This document shows, in pieces, positions 12,900 through 19,810 of a DNA stretch of 20,829 nucleotides. The position numbers and the translations under genes are program-made. This stretch comes from a virus: positions 1-20,829 of IMG/VR virus record IMGVR_UViG_3300009605_006439; one strand, written 5' to 3'. The notes beneath the pieces are model-generated. The model did no database searches. It was not told the origin of the DNA and saw only the letters and a program-made list of their open reading frames with translations. The number at the start of each line of letters is the position of its first letter. Within the stretch, counting starts at the first letter, position 1.

Positions 12900-13213
12900 T
12901 TACGTCCGCCAGTATCTGTTTCATATGATAATGCGGATGGATCATATACATCATCCCAGCATCCGGATACATCAACATAATCAATGTAGTGTATTCCATG
13001 CTCTCCTTTCCTCACATCATAGCAACAGCTACACGGCTTCCAGACTCTAGGAGGCTTGGGTTCGCTGAAAGCTGGTCCACGAGAACACTCTTGTTCCCCA
13101 AGAGAACCATCCGGGCAATAACATAGTCGCTCTTCAAATGGAGCACATTCATATATTTTTTCTTCTCCACAACCAACAAATAATAGCGTGAATAATATAA
13201 CTGTTCTAATCAT
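12896..13213 (-). CDS. Cys-rich predicted lipoprotein
   Basis: A 105-residue protein. The N-terminus MIRTVILFTLLFVGC is a lipoprotein signal peptide with a lipobox-like LFVGC, so Cys15 would be lipidated and the protein anchored in the host envelope. The mature part is rich in cysteine (CAPFEERLCYCPDGSLGEQE, C, then WKPCSCC). The C...C-C-PDG...G...C...W..C-C pattern is one I associate with secreted proteins of Myxococcota and related bacteria. It could act in superinfection exclusion, a common role of phage lipoproteins. Its ATG lies one base after the guaB-like stop, with AAGGA before it. Confidence 0.78.
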   Translation of the reverse strand: MIRTVILFTLLFVGCGEEKIYECAPFEERLCYCPDGSLGEQECSRGPAFSEPKPPRVWKPCSCCYDVRKGEHGIHYIDYVDVSGCWDDVYDPSALSYETDTGGRK

Positions 13214-13214
13214 C

Positions 13215-14306
13215 TCATTTCCTTAAAATGTGTGTTGAGCTTTCAATTTGGCTAGCAGATGATTGCTTAATAAATTTAGCCTTTGCCCGTAACTCATTTA
13301 GATTCCTTGCACCTGAATAAGATAATCCAGAGCGGATCCCGCCATCTAGATCATTAAGTATCGTGCGCACTTTCCCTCTGTAAGGAACGGTAGTAGAGAT
13401 ACCTTCTGCTGTAGAGCTTTTGCCTCTCCAGTCCTTTTGAGCTTTAGCAGATGCCATGCCTCGATACACCTTGTATTTCTTTCCGTCTTGAGAGGTAAAT
13501 ACTGTGCCAGGTGTTTCTTTTGTCCCAGCCAGAAGAGACCCTGCCATCACAAAGTCTGCTCCAGCGGCGAGTGCTTTAACCACATCTCCTGATGTGCGTG
13601 CGCCTCCATCTGCAATTATCTTTGTGTCATATTCTGATTTGGCGCACTCAACGATGCTCTGCAAAGTTGGCATGCCATGCCCCGAAACAAGTCTTGTCGA
13701 GCATATACTTCCGCCGCCGATGCCGACTCTTACACTATCAGCGCCCCAGTCTGCTAGCGCTTCGAAGCCTTCTCTTGTCGCGACGTTGCCAGCCATAATA
13801 TGTACAGCGTCTGCAAATGTATTTCTTAGCCTTTTAAGCGCGTCTTTCATCAATATATGATGCCCATGGGCAATGTCCAGGCAAAGTACCTGGACACCGC
13901 ACTCACACAGTGCCATGGCTCGTTCAAAGTAATCTCCTGTTACTCCGACGGCAGCGCCGACTCTTGCATCAGGTCGGCTCTCAAACACATTTTGTATAAT
14001 AGCTAGCTGTTCATTAATGGTGTTGTATCTGTGTACAATAGCCAAGCCGCCCGCACCATCGAACGCTGCTGCCATGGCATTTTCAGTCACGGTGTCCATT
14101 GGACTAGCGATGATTGGCATTCCAAATTTTAAAACCTCATCTAATTCGGCTGATATATTAACGTCCGATCGGCTTTTAATATCACTATACTGTGGCACCA
14201 GCAAGACGTCATTATAGGACAATGTTTCCTCCGCGTCTGCTAGCATATTTTCGCTTTCTGTGAGTCCCCAATCTCGGGGTCCGGTTGATTTAATCCCGCT
14301 GATCAT
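13215..14306 (-). CDS. IMP dehydrogenase / GMP reductase family protein, no CBS domains
   Basis: A 363-residue TIM-barrel enzyme. Motifs: MDTVTENAMA, IMAGNVATREG, phosphate loop GIGGGSICSTR with catalytic Cys202 and Thr204, IIADGGART, YRGMAS at 281-286 and AEG with Glu301. It lacks the CBS pair of most IMP dehydrogenases. IMP dehydrogenase makes XMP from IMP; GMP reductase turns GMP into IMP. Signals are mixed. DIAHGH and STRLVSGHG look IMPDH-like. KSRSDV and a short flap (9 residues between YRGMASAKAQ and AEG), with no Arg-Tyr pair, look GMP reductase-like. I lean to reductase but keep both open. It overlaps the upstream gene by ATGA, with AGAGG upstream. Confidence 0.9.
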   Translation of the reverse strand: MISGIKSTGPRDWGLTESENMLADAEETLSYNDVLLVPQYSDIKSRSDVNISAELDEVLKFGMPIIASPMDTVTENAMAAAFDGAGGLAIVHRYNTINEQLAIIQNVFESRPDARVGAAVGVTGDYFERAMALCECGVQVLCLDIAHGHHILMKDALKRLRNTFADAVHIMAGNVATREGFEALADWGADSVRVGIGGGSICSTRLVSGHGMPTLQSIVECAKSEYDTKIIADGGARTSGDVVKALAAGADFVMAGSLLAGTKETPGTVFTSQDGKKYKVYRGMASAKAQKDWRGKSSTAEGISTTVPYRGKVRTILNDLDGGIRSGLSYSGARNLNELRAKAKFIKQSSASQIESSTHILRK

Positions 14307-14587
14307 CTTTTGCCTCTAGTTTGCAAAATATATTCAATTGTCTTAAGTGTTTTCATCTCTTTCTCAAGGTCAATAGTTTTTAATAAGTCAACTCTGTATT
14401 TTGTCAAAGACCAGTCCTTGCCCGATGTTAGTTTTTTTCTATCATTCATCGCAGTAATGTACCGTTCATCGTTAACCCACTCTACTTCACAGTAAGACCA
14501 GCCATCTGCTTCCATAGTTTTCTTCTCAACTATGCCGTATCTACGAATGCCGTGATATTCATTATACACTACGTCGCCCTCTTTCAT
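14303..14587 (-). CDS. small KOW/SH3-like phage protein
   Basis: Ninety-four residues starting MKEGDVVYNEYHGIRRYGIV, then a WSYCEVEWVNDERY strand pair and a C-terminal helix (YRVDLLKTIDLEKEMKTL). Fourth member of the G-D-x-V family in this window and the one closest to KOW-type layouts: GDVV, a Gly-Ile-Val turn, then VEWVND. It is coupled by ATGA overlaps to genes on both sides. Possible nucleic acid or polymerase partner; unproven. Confidence 0.72.
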   Translation of the reverse strand: MKEGDVVYNEYHGIRRYGIVEKKTMEADGWSYCEVEWVNDERYITAMNDRKKLTSGKDWSLTKYRVDLLKTIDLEKEMKTLKTIEYILQTRGKR

Positions 14588-15060
14588 ATTTCCTCTTCGT
14601 GTCTCTCAACAGTTATAAAATCAAACCAAGCAACCACATCAAAACTTGGTAACTTGTAAAATACGCCTTTATAATTTTCTTTTATTGTATCAAATACTTT
14701 ATTAAAATCAACAAAAAAAGCACCCGGTTGAACTGATTTTCTCTTTATTCCGTCTCGATCTTCATATAAGTCATATACTAAGGTCGACGGTACCGTTGTT
14801 TTATATAATTTTCTTCCTGATTTTACAATTGCCTCTGCTTGTTCAACATCGACGTAAAAGAATGTCCTAGGTACCTGGGATTTCTCATACTCTCTCTTGG
14901 AGAAAGTGCTTCTTCCGGAAAGAAAGCGCTCGGGATCTAAAGTCAACTCAGAAGCGCTTGTGGGAGAAAAATGATATAGTTCTAAAGTCCCCGATTCACC
15001 ATAATCAATCAATTTTCTCTCCAAAAGAAATTTCTTTAACCCTTTCTTATAGTTTTTCAT
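14584..15060 (-). CDS. hypothetical phage protein
   Basis: A 158-residue protein with a basic N-terminal helix (MKNYKKGLKKFLLERKLIDY), then LELYHFSPTSASELTLDPER, SQVPRTFFYVDVEQAE, LYKTTVPSTLVYDLYEDRDG and FFVDFNKVFDTI. The LYHFSP opening with the later FFYVD and LVYDL strands loosely recalls small ADP-ribosyltransferase-type folds, but no R-S-E triad is clear, so I do not assign that function. It overlaps its neighbours by ATGA on both sides. Confidence 0.7.
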   Translation of the reverse strand: MKNYKKGLKKFLLERKLIDYGESGTLELYHFSPTSASELTLDPERFLSGRSTFSKREYEKSQVPRTFFYVDVEQAEAIVKSGRKLYKTTVPSTLVYDLYEDRDGIKRKSVQPGAFFVDFNKVFDTIKENYKGVFYKLPSFDVVAWFDFITVERHEEEI

Positions 15061-15380
15061 GCACTTGTTTCCTTTTTCAAAATGTTTAAGTGTCTTTCAA
15101 GATACCAAATAGCTTTTTCAATATCTTGTATGGGATTCCCTTTGTATTTATGTCTCGCAATATATTTAATCGCGTTTCCGTCGTTAAAACCAAGCTTCCA
15201 ATCTTCAATGGCATCGATAACTTCGATTTTCCCAGCGTTATAGTGCGCTGGATGGTTGACTCTTTCTTTTTCATATATGTCGTTTCCTTGCAACAATGCT
15301 TTGCTAGCTGGTTTTTTATTACCACAAGATTTATTACTACAGGATTCGTTTGTGCAACTTCCACATCCTTTCTTTTTCAT
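15057..15380 (-). CDS. DUF3310 protein with Cys-rich N-terminus (putative nucleotide kinase family)
   Basis: A 107-residue protein. Residues 40-103 match DUF3310: VNHPAHYNAGKIEVIDAIED, GNAIKYIARHKYKG and DIEKAIWYLERHL. The family is widespread in phages and includes the T7 gp1.7 nucleotide kinase, so a role in deoxynucleotide supply is plausible. The N-terminal extension contains five cysteines in CGSCTNESCSNKSCG and could bind zinc or an Fe-S cluster; I do not know it as a usual part of the family. The gene is coupled by ATGA to the dUTPase gene upstream. Confidence 0.85.
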   Translation of the reverse strand: MKKKGCGSCTNESCSNKSCGNKKPASKALLQGNDIYEKERVNHPAHYNAGKIEVIDAIEDWKLGFNDGNAIKYIARHKYKGNPIQDIEKAIWYLERHLNILKKETSA

Positions 15381-15835
15381 TTATCAGTGCTCCCCAAGGC
15401 TCCATCTCCTCTATCAGAGATTGTGATTGGATACCAGTTGTAAAGATTTCCAGACTCAGTTTCGACTGCGCGGAAGGACACAACCGGTATTAATACAACC
15501 TGTGCTATCTTTTGTCCGGGTTCTATGATCTGTGTCATATTTCCAATGTTATGCATATCAATGAATACTTCACCATCATAGCCTGAATCGACTACATGCG
15601 CTCCGACTATAAGATCCCTCTTTGCGGCGACGGATGATCGATTCATTACCTGAAGCATATAACCATGCGGGACACCGAAGCGGAGACCAGTTTGGAGCCT
15701 TGCGCTAAATGATGGATCAATAACTGCCAATTCTTTATTCTCTGGATTGTAATATACATCCAGCCCTGCGTCACTAGGATTCCCTCTCGTTGGAGGGACA
15801 ACATCATTTCTAAGTCTTGCATATTCAATAATCAT
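15377..15835 (-). CDS. dut: dUTPase (deoxyuridine 5'-triphosphate nucleotidohydrolase)
   Basis: A 152-residue trimeric-type dUTPase, which splits dUTP to dUMP and pyrophosphate, keeping uracil out of DNA and feeding dTMP synthesis. All five family motifs are visible: SDAGLDVY at 21-28, NRSSVA, VVDSGYDGEV, GQKIAQV and the C-terminal RGDGALGST. The C-terminal motif usually reads RGxGGFGST; the Phe that stacks on uracil is Leu here. The length is typical. ATG with GAGGAAA upstream, overlapping the stop of the zinc-ribbon gene. Confidence 0.96.
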   Translation of the reverse strand: MIIEYARLRNDVVPPTRGNPSDAGLDVYYNPENKELAVIDPSFSARLQTGLRFGVPHGYMLQVMNRSSVAAKRDLIVGAHVVDSGYDGEVFIDMHNIGNMTQIIEPGQKIAQVVLIPVVSFRAVETESGNLYNWYPITISDRGDGALGSTDK

Positions 15836-16101
15836 TTATTTTCCTCGTATCGTTTCTGAAAGTCTTCAATGACTTGTGTTGCCTTGCCCCAGCACTCAGG
15901 ACAATAAAGATTTACTTTATCTTCTTGTTTCCTCACAACAACAGACCAAGACATAACTTGTTCTTTGTTGGTTTTATCAAATGGCGCGAGGCAGGTCATA
16001 CACTCATCGCCAAGTTTTCCAAACAAGGCTACTTTTTCAGCCATTTCTTTCTTGGCTTTTTTTTCTTTATTCCTTTTTATTGTTCTACTAAAGCTGCCCA
16101 T
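15832..16101 (-). CDS. small zinc-ribbon protein
   Basis: An 89-residue protein. The basic N-terminus MGSFSRTIKRNKEKKAKKEM is followed by a CMTC pair near 34-37 and a CPEC pair in LYCPECWGK near 67-70. Two CxxC knuckles about 30 residues apart suggest a zinc ribbon. The basic tail suggests nucleic acid binding. I believe similar MGSFSRTIKR proteins are common in marine phages; the function is unknown. It is the first gene after the DNA polymerase and overlaps dut by ATGA. AAGGAA lies rather far upstream of the ATG. Confidence 0.78.
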   Translation of the reverse strand: MGSFSRTIKRNKEKKAKKEMAEKVALFGKLGDECMTCLAPFDKTNKEQVMSWSVVVRKQEDKVNLYCPECWGKATQVIEDFQKRYEENK

Positions 16102-16125
16102 AATATAATAACGTTTCCTTGTTAA

Positions 16126-19100
16126 TTAACCTAATAATTTAAAATTGTATTTAATTGAACGGGTTGAAAATCCCCACGTTGGGTTGTAGTCAAGTTTAGA
16201 CATGTATGGGTGATTCAAAAAGATTCTATCGCTCTCCTTAACTCCCCAACAGCGAATCGAATGCATAGTCGAAGAATCATCAACAACTTTCAGAATCCAA
16301 TAATCTTTCTTATTCTTGGTTTTCTTCTTGATAATTTCTCTTGGTATGAACCAAGCAATTCCTAAATCATGATCCCAATTTGTTAAAGAGGGCACTTGGT
16401 ATTCGCCAAGCTTCTGTCGAATGTCGTCACTAATAACTAGATGAAACGGGAAGATGCCTGTCAAATCTGAAAGATATTCTATCTTTTCTTCTTTAGTGAA
16501 GTCACCTTCTGGTTCATATAACTCAATATTTTCATTCATCTTTTTTTCATTCTTTGGCTTGTCTTGGATAATAGCCATCCAAAAATGCTTTGCTCCAGAA
16601 AACCTCTCGTCAATAACAGAACTCATGGCTCTTGCGCGACAGAGGACGTCTAATGATTTCTTATTCAGTTTAGCATATGTTATGTTTTCATTAAAGATTA
16701 AATCCTCAACTGTATTAAATGGTCTATTGTCAATAATTTGCTCAATGGCTTTTTCTCCAAGACCCTTGATTGAAGTTAATGGCTGGAAAAGCCTTTTATT
16801 GTTTGTTTCAGATATGCTCCATGAAACTCCCGAAGTGTTGATATCAACTGGGATGACTTCAAACCCATGACTCTTAGCAAGATTAATCGCTGCCTCTTTC
16901 CTAGTCTCTGGTTCTTTGTCCAAAAAGGAGGCAACCCACTCGGAAGTATAATAATTCAATAACCAAGCGCACTGATACGAAAGGATGGAATAAGATACGG
17001 CATGGCTCTTATTGAAGCCATATCCTGAGAAGTATTCAAAATTCTGCCACAGTTCTACTGCAGCTGCCTTATCAACTCCTTTCTGCATGCATCCTCTGAT
17101 AAACTTATCATGGATCGCAACTTTAAGCTTGGCGCTTTTACCTGTGCCCTTCTTTGTAAGAAGTTTGCGAAGGAGATTGGATTCGTCAAGAGATATATCG
17201 TCTCCCAATTTGTGAGCCAGCAAAGCAATCTGTTCTTGAAAAATCAAGTATCCTGCTGTTTCTTCTGTGACTTCTTGCACAATATCGTTTACATAATTTA
17301 TTGTTTCAGGATTCTGCTTTGCATTCACATATGATTTGTCGACGTTAGCACCAAGCGGACCCGGACGATAGATAGACGTAATAGCAGAAATGTCAATGAT
17401 ATTCTCTGGTTTCGCACGTTTGCAAAACTTCTGCGCTCCTTCATTTGTAAACTGGAATACTCCAATGAATTTACCTTTGTGGAAGATATTCTCATATACC
17501 TTCTGGTCGTTAAGGTCAATAGCATCCGGATGTAAGTTTTCATCGTACCATTGCTTAATCTGGTTAAAGCTTGGATCTTCTATATTATGATTTCGCTGAA
17601 GTATCTTCTTAATACATCCTTCAATCATTTCCAATGTTGATAATCCAAGCAAATCAAACTTAATAAAACCAAGTGGTTCTAAGTGACGGACATTCTGACC
17701 TTCCGACCATGGAGTTTGCAGGACACCACCTGAATTAATCAGCGGCATGTGCTTATCCAAGTCCTCGCCAATTACAACACCGCCTGCATGTCGGCTAGTT
17801 GATCGCACTTGACCATACAATGCCTCGACGTGAGTCTTAATATGTGGATACTTCTGTAAGAATTGTTGAAGGGACTCTGAATAGTCCATAATCTCTTCAA
17901 AAGTTGGCACATAAACACCTGACTTAATGCCGTGTTTCGCTTTTGCTCTTGGGGTAGCCTCTGATATCATCTTCGACGTAACTGCATTTGCTTCCATAAA
18001 AGGAACTTCATAAAACTTGCTGATATCTTTAATCAACGATCGAAGCTGCAGCGTATTGAAATTAGAGATTGGTACAACAGTCGTTTCTCCCCACTCTTCT
18101 GCAAGAATCTCCTTCAAGCCGAAGGCGTCACTCACATCATAATCGATGTCAGGGTAGTCAGTGGCATCAGAACGCAGAAAGCGACTGAACAACAGCCCAT
18201 ACTTAATGGGATCAACTTGTGTAATCCCAAGAACATATGCAACCAGTGAGCCGGCTGCTGATCCGCGACCCGGACCTGAAAGCATATTCTCATTAGCCTT
18301 ATCAGCAATTGCTTTCATTGTGAGGAAGTATTTACTAAACCCCCTATCATCGATTACAACTAATTCGCGTCTAAGTCTCTGAATATACTCATCATTATCA
18401 TCTAGCTTAAGAGTTCGGAGACCCTTAATACAATCTAAAGTTAAAGCCTTGGTTGCAGACATGTCGTCTGGAACAACAAAGTCAGGTAAGCGGACGACAC
18501 CATCGGGCATAAAGTCTTCAATGAGGTGATTGGCAATCCAATGAGTTGTAGTCAATGAATCATAAACCATCTGATCGTCATATTCAATGCCACATTCTTC
18601 AGAGTATTTCTTGTATGACTCCCACATCTGATCTCCGTTCTTTGGATATAGTTCATATCCGATCTCATCGATGTCAATTGGGAGTTCAGATGTCATCCAC
18701 TCTGGTCTATTTGGTCTGTTGAGGAAGCCAAGACGTTTATATAGCTCACGGTCCTTCCACGCATCAGGATTCGGGTAATGGCTGTCAGCAGTGGAGATAA
18801 GGTCAATGCCAAACTCTTCGTGCATCTTGATAACGTACTTGTTCAGGCTATGCTGCTCTGGTACATTGTTCCACTGCAGTTCCCCGTACCAACGGTCACC
18901 AAAGATATCAACCATGTTTCGTGTAGTTTCACGCATTGCGCCGAGGATGGCTTCTTCGTTCTCACCCACCTTTTTGCTCTTTATCTTTATCTTTCCAGTC
19001 TCTTTATCCTCATGCTCATACTCTTCGTATATACAATTATCCCAATAATTTCCAGCATATACGCCGCCGAGGCAAGCTGAAGCTGCAATGACGCCTTTGC

Positions 19101-19626
19101 TGTATTTCTTCAAGAGTTCGTAATCAGTACGAGGGTAACGATAGAAGTGATCGCCCTGAAAAGTCGTAGAGATAATCTTGAAGATATTATTCAAACCCTC
19201 TTGATTTTGTGCCAAGAGGATCAGGTGCCTTCGTGCGCGGATTATATTATCGACCTTCCTCTTCGATGAACTTTCATCTTCATTTGCGGTCCTTGTTGGA
19301 TCACTCTCTAGCTGGCGTGCAGCTTTCTTATCCTTTTTAGCTTTGTTATAGGCTTCCTTCCACTCCTTAACTGAAGGGATGAAGTAGGCTTCAACGCCGA
19401 AGATGGGCTTAAAATCCTGTCCAGCTTCCTTCATCTTGCGGGCATGCAGCACCTGGTGTGAAAAGCCATTCATGTTCCCATGATCAGTAAGTGCTAGTGC
19501 CTGCATGCCGTTATCATAGGCGAAGTCCATGTGTTCTTGAGGATATCCAAAGCCATCAAATGGCGATCCCGCAACACTGTGGGCGTGTAGTCCAACAAAG
19601 GATATAGATGATTCTGTACGTTCCAT
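16126..19626 (-). CDS. dnaE: DNA polymerase III alpha subunit (DnaE-type, family C)
   Basis: A 1166-residue replicative polymerase, about the length of E. coli DnaE. The N-terminal PHP domain (about 1-290) keeps the full set of nine expected metal ligands: His14, His16, Asp24, His49, Glu79, His134, Cys185, Asp281 and His283. That suggests an active proofreading nuclease, unlike E. coli DnaE, where the site is degenerate. The palm has GPGRGSAAGS at 451-460 and catalytic Asp495 and Asp497 in PDIDYDV, with Asp658 in IKFDLLGL. NKSHAVSYS belongs to the polymerase core, and an OB-fold-like strand set (YWILKVVDDSSTMHSIRCWG) lies near the end. ATG with AGAGG upstream. Confidence 0.98.
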   Translation of the reverse strand: MERTESSISFVGLHAHSVAGSPFDGFGYPQEHMDFAYDNGMQALALTDHGNMNGFSHQVLHARKMKEAGQDFKPIFGVEAYFIPSVKEWKEAYNKAKKDKKAARQLESDPTRTANEDESSSKRKVDNIIRARRHLILLAQNQEGLNNIFKIISTTFQGDHFYRYPRTDYELLKKYSKGVIAASACLGGVYAGNYWDNCIYEEYEHEDKETGKIKIKSKKVGENEEAILGAMRETTRNMVDIFGDRWYGELQWNNVPEQHSLNKYVIKMHEEFGIDLISTADSHYPNPDAWKDRELYKRLGFLNRPNRPEWMTSELPIDIDEIGYELYPKNGDQMWESYKKYSEECGIEYDDQMVYDSLTTTHWIANHLIEDFMPDGVVRLPDFVVPDDMSATKALTLDCIKGLRTLKLDDNDEYIQRLRRELVVIDDRGFSKYFLTMKAIADKANENMLSGPGRGSAAGSLVAYVLGITQVDPIKYGLLFSRFLRSDATDYPDIDYDVSDAFGLKEILAEEWGETTVVPISNFNTLQLRSLIKDISKFYEVPFMEANAVTSKMISEATPRAKAKHGIKSGVYVPTFEEIMDYSESLQQFLQKYPHIKTHVEALYGQVRSTSRHAGGVVIGEDLDKHMPLINSGGVLQTPWSEGQNVRHLEPLGFIKFDLLGLSTLEMIEGCIKKILQRNHNIEDPSFNQIKQWYDENLHPDAIDLNDQKVYENIFHKGKFIGVFQFTNEGAQKFCKRAKPENIIDISAITSIYRPGPLGANVDKSYVNAKQNPETINYVNDIVQEVTEETAGYLIFQEQIALLAHKLGDDISLDESNLLRKLLTKKGTGKSAKLKVAIHDKFIRGCMQKGVDKAAAVELWQNFEYFSGYGFNKSHAVSYSILSYQCAWLLNYYTSEWVASFLDKEPETRKEAAINLAKSHGFEVIPVDINTSGVSWSISETNNKRLFQPLTSIKGLGEKAIEQIIDNRPFNTVEDLIFNENITYAKLNKKSLDVLCRARAMSSVIDERFSGAKHFWMAIIQDKPKNEKKMNENIELYEPEGDFTKEEKIEYLSDLTGIFPFHLVISDDIRQKLGEYQVPSLTNWDHDLGIAWFIPREIIKKKTKNKKDYWILKVVDDSSTMHSIRCWGVKESDRIFLNHPYMSKLDYNPTWGFSTRSIKYNFKLLG

Positions 19627-19650
19627 GGTACCTCTTAATAAGTTAACTTA

Positions 19651-19678
19651 ATTATAGAGACCACTTTTCATAAGTCTA
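19651..19678 (-). promoter_or_regulatory. sigma70-like promoter for dnaE
   Basis: A minus-strand TATAAT at 19651-19656 and TAGACT at 19673-19678, with a 16-base spacer. The -10 is perfect and the -35 matches TTGACA at four of six positions. It ends about 25 bases upstream of the dnaE ATG and overlaps the stop codon of the miniprotein gene. Use by host RNA polymerase early in infection is plausible. Confidence 0.55.
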
Positions 19679-19777
19679 GCAATTACGTCCTAAAACGAAC
19701 ATAACTCCTAAAGTAATCCACCACACATGACGTGCAGATCCGACTGATAATTGTCTCCAAAATTCTTTAAAATTCAT
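19676..19777 (-). CDS. 33-aa membrane miniprotein
   Basis: A very short gene in the 184-base gap between the large virion-like gene and dnaE. It starts with ATG at 19777 behind AAGGAG with 7-base spacing, one of the best ribosome sites in the window, and ends with TAG. The product has a polar, amphipathic N-terminus (MNFKEFWRQLSVGSARH) and a hydrophobic C-terminal half (VWWITLGVMFVLG), enough for one short membrane helix. No family is recognised. The strong ribosome site and fit to the gap support it, but the length limits confidence. Confidence 0.6.
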   Translation of the reverse strand: MNFKEFWRQLSVGSARHVWWITLGVMFVLGRNC

Positions 19778-19810
19778 TTTAACTTCTCCTTAACAAAAGT
19801 CAAGTATTAT

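Noticed and set aside
1333-16101. A confirmed 2-aminoadenine (Z) genome system
   Set aside because: Only a PurA-type enzyme with Asp13 is present; no DatZ, MazZ or DpoZ homologue is recognised in the window. Kept only as a question under findings.
16126-19626. An intein or split in the DNA polymerase
   Set aside because: The frame is continuous, length matches normal DnaE and no intein splice motifs were seen between the catalytic blocks.
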